DNA of 64,000 nucleotides from Fistularia commersonii (lineage: Eukaryota > Chordata > Actinopteri > Syngnathiformes > Fistulariidae), in the NCBI GenBank assembly GCA_037954325.1, contig JBBMNZ010000014.1, positions 12,994,956 to 13,058,955 on the forward strand, written 5' to 3'. Position 1 is the stretch's first letter. Every line of letters starts with the position of its first letter. The notes below the pieces were generated by a model that did no database searches, was not told the DNA's origin, and saw only the letters and a list, made by a program, of their open reading frames with translations. Position numbers and translations under genes: made by a program. Positions 1 to 10,700 of this stretch are shown piece after piece.

Positions 1-2104
1 GAGTGTGTGCGTGTGTGATGTATCCTAGAAGTGATTATAGTGTGTATTGGAGCTATTTGTTTCTGGGGGTCTCATCCCCCCAAATCAGAGTGACTGTGTG
101 GCTGTTTATGTCCCTGCCTTTGGGTTTGCTTTGTCTGGAATTCTGCACCTGTAATCTGTCAGTAGTTTGCCCGGATGAATGAGTTTGTGCGGCTCCTGGC
201 ATGTCTTTGAGTGTCTGCTTAGTTGCTTTGTTTTTTTTTGTTTTGTTTTTTTTTTTCCTATATTTTTTTGCTCCTACTCATGGAAACTTGAAATGATTTC
301 ATTGTCAGGTTTCTTCTACTGTATGCTTTCCTACAAAATGCATAAAGCAAAGTTCCCTCCATAAGGAGGATCATATTTCTCATATGTGCGAGCTTAAACT
401 GAGGATTCTTCTCTGCTCGTTTTTTTGAGCAGTTTTAAAATGCTTTACTGAAGAGCTTAAGTGAAAGCATGGTGTGCGTGAGAGATTTATGTGAATGTCA
501 AAGTAGTTAATGGGATTTATTTTTACCAATCTGGAGCCTTTAGATACCTTTTTGGTATTTACAGGCTCTACTTAAGCAATTTCTCCCAGGTGCAGAATTC
601 CTTATGGCATCTTATATCTGCGGTTCTTTTTATACTATTTTTTTTTTCTTGCACATGTTTTTGCTTTTTCCCATTGAATCTCAGTCTAATGTTGAATTAA
701 GAATAAGGTGCCTAAAATCCACAAGCAAAATGACATGGAGAGATGACACACACACACACAAAAAAATTAATTAAAAAAAAAATAGATGTATCCTCAGTTC
801 AGTTCCCAGCCTACCGCTAAAATGTTCAGAACAATCTTAGGGTGGCTTTTTTGTAGTAGAAATAATACTGATATGCATCCCAAACCTGTGGGTTGAACTA
901 TACTGTATGTAATGTGTGTTTTGTTTTTCCTTTTTTTTTTTCTTAGTGAAAGTTCAGACTTCAAATATAACAGAACAAATTTAACTTAAATGGGAAAGGT
1001 AAAGTATTAGGAAAAAAACAGTTTAATTTAAAAAACAATTCAAAACAATAAAAAAAGAACTTTGAGTTGGGACATCAGTTTTTGTGTTTCCAGAGACATG
1101 GTTGGAGTTCTGCCTCTACACACTAAGTTACAGTCAAGATTGATTTCATCTTTCAAGATCGCTGGGTTTCAGCTGAACCACATACAGAGGTTCTTACGTA
1201 CTTTTGTTAATGGTCTTGAATGAAAATTGAATTAAAAGTTTTATGAAAATTAAAGAGATGTCATTTGTTTATTCGAATATGTTGGGGGCTCAAGTTCTAC
1301 TGTGACACAGAACATGTTAAAGTATAATTTTGGCCACAAGAAATAAAGATGAAAGATAGACTATCACAGCAAACAACAAAAAGCAAGCAGAAAACAGGAT
1401 GCATAATTCCTTGGCAAATGTAAAAAGTCAAAAGCACAAGAGCATACAATCTCATGATAGAATAAAACTCATACTTCATGCACAACAATAAATTTGTTGG
1501 ATTCACGGAATTAAACAGACAAATGTGTTACTCTTAAAGTTAATTATAAATTCAGATTGCATGTGTTTATAACAGTGAAACGTAGTTGTCCAAACCAAAC
1601 TACAAAATTGTCAATTTACAGAACTGATAAAGAAGCATGAAGAGTTGTCACCTTTGTCATCAATTTTTGAATTTGGGTTTTATTATTTCTACATTACTGA
1701 TTAGACAGCATCCTGGGTACTTATTTGATATTTGTTACTCTGGTGATGAGATGGTCATAGTCAGTGTAAATCAATAATCAACAGTTTTCTAACATTTTGA
1801 AGGTTTGTTTTTCTTTATATGTCTGGTGTAGTTCCTATAATTGAAAAAGTGATCACATGAAATTCAGTCAAAACAGTAATTGTAATCTGAATCTGAAATA
1901 CGGGTTAAATTCTTGAATGTGCGAGTGCCCTCATTCTAATCCATCATCTGACATCATCAGCGATTTCTCCAAATATTTATCTTCTGACAAGAAGGCAATT
2001 ATTTACAGTGTTATTAAGGGTTAGGGTTATAGAGAAAAAAGATTAAAAAAAAGAAAATAGGCAATGAAGCATTCACTTAATTTCACTATGACTTGTTTTA
2101 GTGA
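1..2104. other. Gene-free stretch downstream of the RASSF-like gene
   Basis: I see no convincing coding exon here. The DNA is AT-rich, with T runs near 230-260 and 930-940 and short A runs. The part next to 2105 is expected to hold the 3' UTR of the minus-strand RASSF-like gene. TTTATT (AATAAA on the minus strand) occurs near 1268 and 1679, but neither can be chosen as the polyadenylation signal. Short open frames lack domains and splice support. Confidence 0.5.
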
Positions 2105-3832
2105 TCAAACCTTGGTGCTGCTGAGATAGATGGTGAGCTCAGTGCGATGTATCTCCTTCTTTTTAGCCTTTGATTTGAAGCTGTTGGCTTCAGCCCAGCG
2201 TGTCCACCACTCCCTCAGCTCAGTGGGCCCCGTAGGACGTCGCTTTATCTGGTTGGGTGGATATGGATCGACGATTGGCTCCTCATGTTCCTGATTTTGG
2301 TCCTCTAGGCCAGTTGAAATCTCATTTGCTTCCTTTATACCCACGTTTGAGATAATCTCAATGTCGTCTTGGGGAAGGCTTTCCGCACGGAAGAATTTAG
2401 GTCCTTGTACTTGGCATCTGCATTCTTCTAGTTTGGCCTTGCAGTCTGCAGCCATCATCCTCATCTCAAGGAACTGCCGCTGCAAATCTTTCTCGTAACT
2501 TTCCTCTGCCTTCAATTCATTCTCCAAAAGCTCGATCTGCTCCAGGTCATCTTCGGTCATTCTCAGTTGCTCTTCATTTTCAAGTTTTCTGGCTCTCTGT
2601 TGTTGCTCGAGCTCTAAAATCTCCTTATCTACACATGTAATCCGGCTCTGCAAGTCTTGCAAATAACTGAGCTGACATGCTATAGTTTCCCTTAGAAGAT
2701 ATTTTTCATCTTCATTCGTGGAGTTGGCCAGGTTATCAGATTTTCCCCCTCGACTATTTGTGGAGTGTCTCCCTTCTTTAATCCTCTTCTGCATACAGCA
2801 GGAGGTTTGAGGTTCCAAGTCTGAGTTTGAACTTTTCTGACCCCTGTCTTTACTTGAGCCAGAGCTCTCCCTCTCAATTGACAGAGTGAGACTCAAGAAA
2901 GAGCGACTCTTTTTATCTGTCTTCTTACCGCGTTCCTTGTCACCGGCAGTGCTGTAAACGCTGCCTTTACCTAAGCTCTCCAGCCATTCCCATGCCTCTT
3001 CCATAAGTGTCAGAGATTTTCTTTTTGGCCTTTTCATGTCCTCCCTTGGTTGTTCGCCATCCCGTCTCGAACAGGACAGTGGCGGCAAGCTCTGCCGTTG
3101 CAAACTTATTGAGCCGCTGCCTCGCCGCGTTTTGCTGCTGGCCTCTTTCCTTCTCAAAGGTGGACAAGGCTGGTGTCTGCCAACTTTTGCCCTGCTCATT
3201 TCATCCCACGCAGGGGGTCCGCTGTGCAGTAGCGTGAGCTGTACATCCCTTGCCTGCTCACCGTATTTGTTTAGGGTCTCCAGGATACATTCATTGGGTT
3301 TCATGCACCTCTCAAACTCTTTAAATCGCTCCCGTAACATGTAGCGTCCTGGCTGACCTGTGGATGAGGATGACAGCGCTTTTGTTTGGTTGGACAATGA
3401 TACTATTCATCTATTCATATATACAGGACTGTCTCAGAAAATTAGAATATTGTGATAAAGTTCTATATCTTCTGTAATGCAATTACAAAAACAAAAATGT
3501 CATACATTCATTACAAATCAACTAAAATATTCCAAGTCTTTTATTTTTTTAATATTGCTGATTATGGCTTACATCTCAAGAAAACTCAAAAATCCTATCT
3601 CAAAATATTAGAATATCATGAAAAAGTTTTTTTTTATTTTTTTACTTGCATTACAGGAGATAAAGAATTTTATCACAATATTCTAATTTTCGGAGACAGT
3701 CCTGTACATGTCAGCAAAGAAGCACATACTCAGAGCTTGAGCCAATGCTGTGACCACCTCCTGGCATGTGGTTTCCGTTGTAACTCCACACACCACACGT
3801 GGGACACCTTCCACATAAACCTTTAATTCCAT
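2105..3832 (-). CDS. RASSF7/RASSF8-like protein: N-terminal Ras-association domain and coiled coil
   Basis: Two coding exons on the minus strand, 3832-3730 and 3357-2105, join in phase 1 to give 451 aa. The ATG has a strong context (A at -3, G at +4). Exon 1 encodes MELKVYVEGVPRVVCGVT and TTCQEVVTALAQAL, the start of the RA domain of N-terminal RASSF proteins. Exon 2 completes it with QPGRYMLRERFKEFER and ARDVQLTLLHSGPP. RQSLPPL and KRKSLT follow, motifs I recall from RASSF8. From about residue 240 to 360 there is a heptad-rich coiled coil (DLEQIELLENELKAEE). The last ~90 residues do not match human RASSF7 or RASSF8 as I remember them. The family acts as scaffolds in cell adhesion, JNK/apoptosis control and mitosis; the exact paralogue (rassf7 or rassf8, a/b) is undecided. 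A 281-bp transposon lies in the only coding intron. Further 5' UTR exons are not seen. Confidence 0.85.
3424..3704. mobile_element. Tc1/mariner-type non-autonomous element (family A), copy 1
   Basis: A 281-bp element starts CAGGACTGTCTCAGAAAATT and ends with its inverted copy, ending GAGACAGTCCTG. It is flanked by TA on both sides (3422-3423, 3705-3706), the target duplication of Tc1/mariner transposons. No transposase frame is present. It lies inside the 372-bp coding intron of the RASSF-like gene and supplies most of it. Two further copies lie at 15050 and 20554. Confidence 0.9.
3730..3832 (-). CDS. RASSF-like coding exon 1 (start of RA domain)
   Basis: 103 coding nt: 34 codons plus one base. 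The donor reads CTGA|GTATGT on the minus strand. The exon is followed after only 25 nt by the end of a TA-flanked transposon. The reading frame passes cleanly into exon 2, whose acceptor is CCACAG at about 3358-3363, creating a serine codon across the junction. Confidence 0.85.
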
Positions 3833-6800
3833 TTTATCCAATCTATGATAAAAAAAAAAAAAAATGAATTAAAAAAGTCGTCACACTGGCACGGTGCACT
3901 CTGGATGAGGGGAAGTCGTGGAAACCACTAAATGATCGTCATTTGCTTTCACAGTAATCTGCCCCATCAGGCGACAGTGACAAAGCCTTCCTGGGAAATG
4001 AGAAATATATAGAGGACATGGTTTTGAAAAATATCTATAATAAGAGAAAACCCATAAAGATAAACAAGTGGGACCTACCTTTTGTTCTTCTAGCAGAAGA
4101 AACGTTTGGACCCATCTGCTATGTTTAAGTGGTCTGGTTTGGGGGAAACAGACCAATTAAGAGCAATTACACTTCCGAGAGGATAGTTTATGATCCCGCC
4201 CATCATACATGGCTCCTGTTTTGCTGTTTAAAGAACATTTTTCTTTCTGTGAGGTTTCAACAACATTTGGCATCCATGGAGTTGCAATGTCACAACTTTC
4301 AAGTTAAACAGTTTTTCATTGCACAATGCTTTTGGAGATATTTTTTTACATAAGAAAATAAATAAAATAAACTGCCCAAATTGCCAAATGCCACTAATGC
4401 ACCTTGTAATTTTAAAACTTGGTCACTGCATTTGAATTACATCTTGAGTAGCTGAGGCTATCATTTTGCAGTGATATTGATTAGGGAGTGTTATTTAAGA
4501 TAGACTCTTAAAACTCCCTTCAAACACTTACAAATACTGCATCCTCGCTGTTTTTAGACTGGGTGTTCCTCCCCAGTTATTATGGCAGGAAGGGAGATAG
4601 CAATCCAACAGAACATGTAAACATGCTGAAATTGTAGATTATGAAAGGGCACATGTTAGTCATTCCTCACACACTGCTATGCTGAGCTGGTATTCCACTC
4701 ATGGAAACTTAACTTTACATGTCATTTCAAAGAATTAAAAGCCATCTTTCCGGTTTACTAAATATTTCTTGGTTAAGTCACAGGCAAAATAATACTTTAA
4801 CACTGATTCCACATTGCAAGGGTCTATTTTAATGGTTCTGTGGGCACAACCATGGTTCTGTTGTTGTGAGTGTGTTTAACCCCATCAATATTCAATACTA
4901 AATATGACAATATTACGCATTCCCAAATGGAATCCCCTGTCTGCATATAAGCATATTTTTTAGAAATAAATGAAACACTGTAATACCCAGAAATACCCAA
5001 ACCCACATAATTTAGTAATGGAAAATGACTTCATTTTGCCAATAATCATTCATTTATTTATTTGGCTGAATGAACATCATCTAAAAATCACTGAGTTAAA
5101 ATCCAAAATTCAAAGAGAAATAATCTAAATAGGCTCAATTGAAAAAAGATGATGCATACATAAAGATACATTCTGGTGTTTCTCCATCAGGACATCAATA
5201 AACAGTGTTTATTTTGTATAATATTTAATACCTCTGGTACAACAGACCATTGTAGACCCATGTATAGCCTTGGATTTATTTATTTTATTTTTTTATTTTT
5301 ATCATTTTGGATTGCTGTTGGGCTTATAGTATATTTTAGTAGATAGAAAGCCACAGGAAAGGGAAAGAGGAGTTCCTTAAATGACAGTCGGACTAGAGAC
5401 CAGAAAGAGGAGCACCTGTTGTAATTTTGTAGCATCTGACAGTCGGGGAGATGATGATGTGGGTAATACGACCCGGGAAAACTTGGACACTGCGCTCCCT
5501 CCTGCCCATGACCTCCATGTGCCCAGCAGCTGAAAGTCTCTCACGTTAGTAACGATGAAAAGTCAGATCTTTCCTCCTTCAATTTGCTGTCGCTCCTTCT
5601 GTTATTCCCTGGGTTCACTCATACTACCAAATTTGTTTTTTGACATCTTGATTTGAGATTCAGATTTGTGTTTTTTTATTTTTATCTATCTTTACATTTT
5701 TTCGTTGAATTTTTTTCTGTTGTTCTAGCAACACTTTGAATATTATATATAATTTGTTTTGACTGAAGAATCAACCCTGTTTATGACAGATATTTAGGTT
5801 GCAGTATCACAAATCCTTTTACTTCTTTCTTCTGTAAGAATTTTCATGAACATGTAATACAATGAGGAGTTACTATCTGCTGCAGGTTTTATATTTCCAG
5901 ACGTATGACGATTAAGAATATTTGTATTTCAATTTCTGAGGGCTGACTGCTCATTCTCAATTTGATCTGTTTAACTTGCGGCAATGTAATCGGAACCCTG
6001 ACATTTAAGAAAACACATTCCAAAAATAGACGACTTGACTTCAAGCTGCTCAGCATCTCAGGATGAACAGAGAGAACTTTACATAATGTATCCAGGCAAG
6101 GTTGGCCAAAACAAACTAATAAAAATGTTTGAATTGCATTTCCATGTCAATCATTTTTGATCAGCAAACCTGGAACAATGAGAATTTCTTCTATTAGAAA
6201 TAGTGATGCATTTCTGGTCATATTAATAAACATTCTTTGGGTGCTTTTTAATGTAGTTCAACTACATACACATTTGTTTGGTGATATGCCTTTAAATAGA
6301 CACGCTTATAAAACGGGTACTTTTTCATGTGTCTCTCAGTGGCATCATGTAGCAATAAGTAGATAAGTCAATGTTTGGTTTATGCAAACCCAGAATGTTT
6401 GCTTTGTGAATAATTCCACAAAGATTTCAATATCCATTTTATAAAGTGAGTAGATTTCAAAAGAAAACAGTTGTGGTGTCTTGTTCATCAGCAAAAAGCT
6501 TATCCCATTAAGGGATGAGGAATTGTGTACTTTTCATCCAGCTAAAAGTGTAAATCAAAACATTAAGGACTCCTCATACCTATTGGTATAAGATCTTGGT
6601 CCGCTCACTTTGTTTAGTGTTGCAGTGTTTATGTCCACACTTCCTTTTAAAGAGTTTTCATATCTTTAATGGGTGTTGATTTATTGAAGTCCATGACACA
6701 TCACATAACCCTTTGAATTTACCATCTCATAGAAATGTTTGGGCAGCACGGAGCACAGACAAACACCACTGGGACAGTGTGTTGTGGTCCTCTGCGTGTT

Positions 6801-7400
6801 CATAACATCAGCTGAAATGTGCAGGTCGAGTTTGGGTTTCAATGCAAATCCAGAGGCAGCGTCAGTATTGCATGTAGCACATTTCTATGCCGCACTTTTT
6901 GTTTATCTAGGCCCTTTGCAGGAGTTGTACTGTTTCAGAAGTTCCCCATCAAATTGATTTGTGCTATTACAGGTCAGATCATGGTGTTTCTTTCTAACCC
7001 TAATCCAGGTTCAGACGTTTTATTTTGTTATGTTGACTCAGAAGATGTGCAGACTGAACCTTAACAGTCCACTAAGTGGATAATGTGGTCTCAATCCACA
7101 CACTTATTGTGTTGCCTAAAAACCAAAACCCAGTTTGGTGAAGCATCAACAGCCAATTGTGCAGCTTAAACCTAAGCTATGTTATGAAAAACGTTGTTCT
7201 GATACTTAGAGCAGCATAATATGAAAGGAATTCCAAAGTAACATTAATTGACAGCTTGTACATCCGGTTGTCTCTGGATCTGCATCATCATTAATAATTT
7301 CGAGCAGCAGGTTGAATTTTGTCATTAGTAAGGTATGTTGGGAATCTGAATCAAGATGAACCCGTCTATAAACCGACTGATGTGAGGGCGACTTGTGGCG
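3833..7400. other. Region between divergent RASSF-like and ampd1 genes
   Basis: About 3.6 kb separates the minus-strand RASSF-like start from the ampd1 promoter region. It should contain the RASSF promoter and possible untranslated exons, but I cannot place them. An A run lies at 3850-3864. Otherwise the sequence is AT-rich and without recognisable exons, RNAs or transposons. Confidence 0.4.
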
Positions 7401-7413
7401 GCTATCAGGGTGT

Positions 7414-7420
7414 TATATAA
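7414..7420 (+). promoter_or_regulatory. Candidate TATA box of ampd1
   Basis: TATATAA lies 287 nt upstream of the ampd1 ATG. A start site 25-30 nt downstream would be near 7440-7450. Three ATGs (7448, 7477, 7527) would then precede the true start, so either the start site lies further downstream or these are upstream ORFs. This is a motif call only. Confidence 0.35.
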
Positions 7421-7700
7421 CGAAAGCCCCAGCACCACCACACACACATGCCCGGCTCTTTGTCTACTGGCCGTGCATGTCACCGTGCACGAGTCCTGGG
7501 TGCACTTAAAATAGAGCTGAACACATATGAGTTCCCTATTACTTCTAGGCGTGTACAGCAGGTTCTAGTTACAACTGAGGTTGAGGGAGCTTCATATCAC
7601 AGGGACCAAGCACCAGCGCTGCACTTCCCAACTACAGGGGTCCAGTGGCTCACCACCTTTCACCAGTCGTCAGGGAGCAATTCTCGAGAGCAACGTCACC

Positions 7701-7722
7701 ATGCCTAAAGTCGTAGTGCCAG
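7701..7722 (+). CDS. ampd1: ampd1 coding exon 1
   Basis: A 22-nt coding piece (MPKVVVP plus one base) with donor CCAG|GTGAGT. It is followed by the longest intron of the gene (7723-10896). There is no in-frame ATG upstream before a TAG at 7566-7568; only CTG and TTG codons are in frame. Confidence 0.85.
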
Positions 7723-10700
7723 GTGAGTATGCCCAAGTGAAGTGGAGGTACTCAGCAGCAGGAGGAGGGTTTGGATCATTGTGCAAAAGTTCTAACATTA
7801 TAAGCGTTTCGGCCTTGATTAAGAGCGTGATCTGTTTCATTCGTCGTGTGTCCAAAAGTGTCAGGAATCTCTCACATGTGTTTGTTGAGGAGAAGCACAA
7901 TGTTCATAACAAGTGCTGCATAAGCATCTGCGCAGGTTGGAAGTTTCTCTCCGTTCTCCACTGTGGGTTGGAACTGAGGGAACTTAGATGTCCTGACAGC
8001 TTCAAAGCAACGGGATAATATGAAGTCCTACATAATGGCTGTCAGATGATTCAAAACCCATTATTTATTTGTTTTTTGGGGATTCTTTCAAGTCTAGTGC
8101 AGTTCACCTGCAGAATCCTTTCAAATAATGTTCAGATTTTCTTGGATATTTTAATTCTTTTCTGTAGTTTGAATTTTGCATGGATATTCGGCTTTTTTTT
8201 TTCAGCTCATTTGTCACAAAATGGACAGTTTTCTTTGACAGCATCTCAGGAATCCAAACGCATCACTTTAAATGTGTTATCAATCAGTTGCTTTCAGTTT
8301 TCTTTCACTTTTACTATTTTGCTGTTTCAGTCATATAAATCCTGCAACCAGACTATTAATTAATTCAAATTTTAGTGCACAAAATTCATCCCACAAATCT
8401 AGGATCTGAAATGTGACAGATAGGAGTCAAAGACTATCTGGTTTCAAAATGTCAAGAGGAAATGGACTTTTTGTCGGCATCTTCCAACAGGTTAAATTAA
8501 TGGCTGGAACAGGCTTTTTGATTATTGAGTTTTCCTCACATTTAACATTTCAGTGGGTCAACAGTGTAGACAGTTGTTGCATGACAACCATTTTGAATAC
8601 TGTTGTCACAGTTGCTATTTAAAGTCTTACCTCCCTCAGACATGGTGCAACTACCACATCGTGAAGTGATATTGTTCCACCACAGGTTTTCCAAATAAAA
8701 TAGCAACGCACAAAGAGCTAATATAGTTGAATGGTAATCGTTTTATAATTCATGGGGTGTTTGAGGGTTATTTCCACTGGTGATGAAAATGTGGACAATC
8801 ACTGCAGGGTTGTAATGCAGACCTTATAATATGAATATGATCAAAATGTTTGGATATGGAGCAGCATCAGTTGCTCTTTTTATCTACCCTGAAAAGAACG
8901 TACTCCTGCATCCCCTAAAAATACGCTGTGGATTTTCTAAAAATTGACAGGCATTACAAAAGTATTTAAAAAAAAACCTTGAATGTCAAACAAATCAGAA
9001 AATCTCTTAGAAATTACACAAACATAATAGCAAAACATTAAATAAATGTCAACCTACTTTTGCAATACTTGTAATCAGAAGTTTGGTGAATGCACAAAAT
9101 GACTCTCGTGGAAAGTCTAGATTAAAAATCCATCACGTTTCTATTCGGACCAGCCCCGTCAATAAAACAAGCAATAACTATTATATCAATTGACAAAAGT
9201 TTATTACGTCATCAAATCTGTATGGTTTTCTTTCAACCCATGATTGTGCCATCTTGACTGGGGTGTTTTGCACACTCAGCAGAAGGAGGAAGCGAGTGTG
9301 AGTATGTGGCTCGAGATGAAGGTTAAATGCATGGTTCATTGTAGGAATGCGATCACCAAAAGAGCGTTTTTGAGTGCAGCCAAGGTTTCTATAGCAACTA
9401 TAGAGGCTGTTCTGAATTGCACTTTTTGTAAGTCGCTTTGGATAAAAGCGTCTGCCAAATGACTGTAATGTAATGTAATGTAATGTAATGTTCATTAATG
9501 CGTCTTCTTCATCATCATCATTTTAAATTGAAAGAGCATCTTTAAATGAGTGAGGCACTTATTATATCCAGGATGGTTAGACCCAGTCACAAGAGTAGTA
9601 CATGTTACTTTTTCCTGAGAGCTGGAAAGACAGTAAAAAGTGGATGACCCTATCACGGGGTCATCTACTTTTTACTGTTGTGACATTCCTCGGAATATGA
9701 TTTATAAGTAATTGCTTTGCAGGGAGAACCAAGGCTGGAAATCAACACTGGATTTGAAAATATAATGCAGTGCCTCTGCTTTCAACAAAATATTATTTAT
9801 TCTGCCTTCAATTTGATATTCTGTTTAACATTCCATTGTCCTCTCCATTATCCACCCTCATTCTACTACTTCATACGCACTAATCCATTTACCAGAATTA
9901 ATATATCATTTTCATTTTCTTTCTAACCCATATCTACAACTTTGCTTTATATAACGTATAAGCGTCAGAGAACAGAGGTAGCATCCTTTTCTAAAATCCT
10001 TCTGTTCATATGCACTGTAGTTTAATATCATAAAACAAATGAAGACTTTTGATATCAATATGTTCTTGCTTAACAACCTAAATGTAATGTGAAAATAACA
10101 TCCCCCCTTTCTAACACTTTCTTTTCTGGGCTTTACACCGGGCGGTGCACTCTTGTTGGTCATGATCAGGTCAACACAGTAAGTACGCAGTGTGAGAAAT
10201 GGAAATTTGAGCCAAATGTGTACTGCTGGAGGTGTCATCTTAGAGTAGAGAGGCTTGGCTGTTGGTTAGTTGTTGCATGTGTTGCATAGAATTTAAACTA
10301 GAAGGATGTCGGCTTTGTAGGAGACACCTCTCATGCTGTGCATTGTACTATTTGTCAGTAAGCCTAAATGCTGCAAGGAATGTCATTTTTACAAGATCCT
10401 CATTTTGTGTCATTATCTTTGTGTACCGATGATTAAGTATTGGTACATCTTATCTGACAGTATGCAAATGGAACAAATTAAACAGAGAAAGACACCGAAA
10501 TAGAGAGAGGAAAAAATCAATTTCTTAATTATGAATGAAACCCTATGTGTGTGTTTGTGACTCATCCCTGTAGATCCTCCTTTTGCTTTGGACTCTGTGT
10601 TTTCAGCTCAGAGGGCAGGGATACAGAATGTGTCTGTAACAGGCAGCAGACAGTGTAACATGTATGATGCATGCGCTAGAATATGCCTGTTAGGTGAGGT

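Noticed and set aside
7581..7722. A 40-residue N-terminal extension of ampd1 starting at 7581
   Set aside because: The codon at 7581 is TTG, not ATG, and no in-frame ATG exists before the stop at 7566-7568.
8914..8923. MEF2-like CTAAAAATAC in ampd1 intron 1
   Set aside because: The last base breaks the consensus and a single A/T-rich match in a 3-kb intron has little weight, although ampd1 is a muscle gene.
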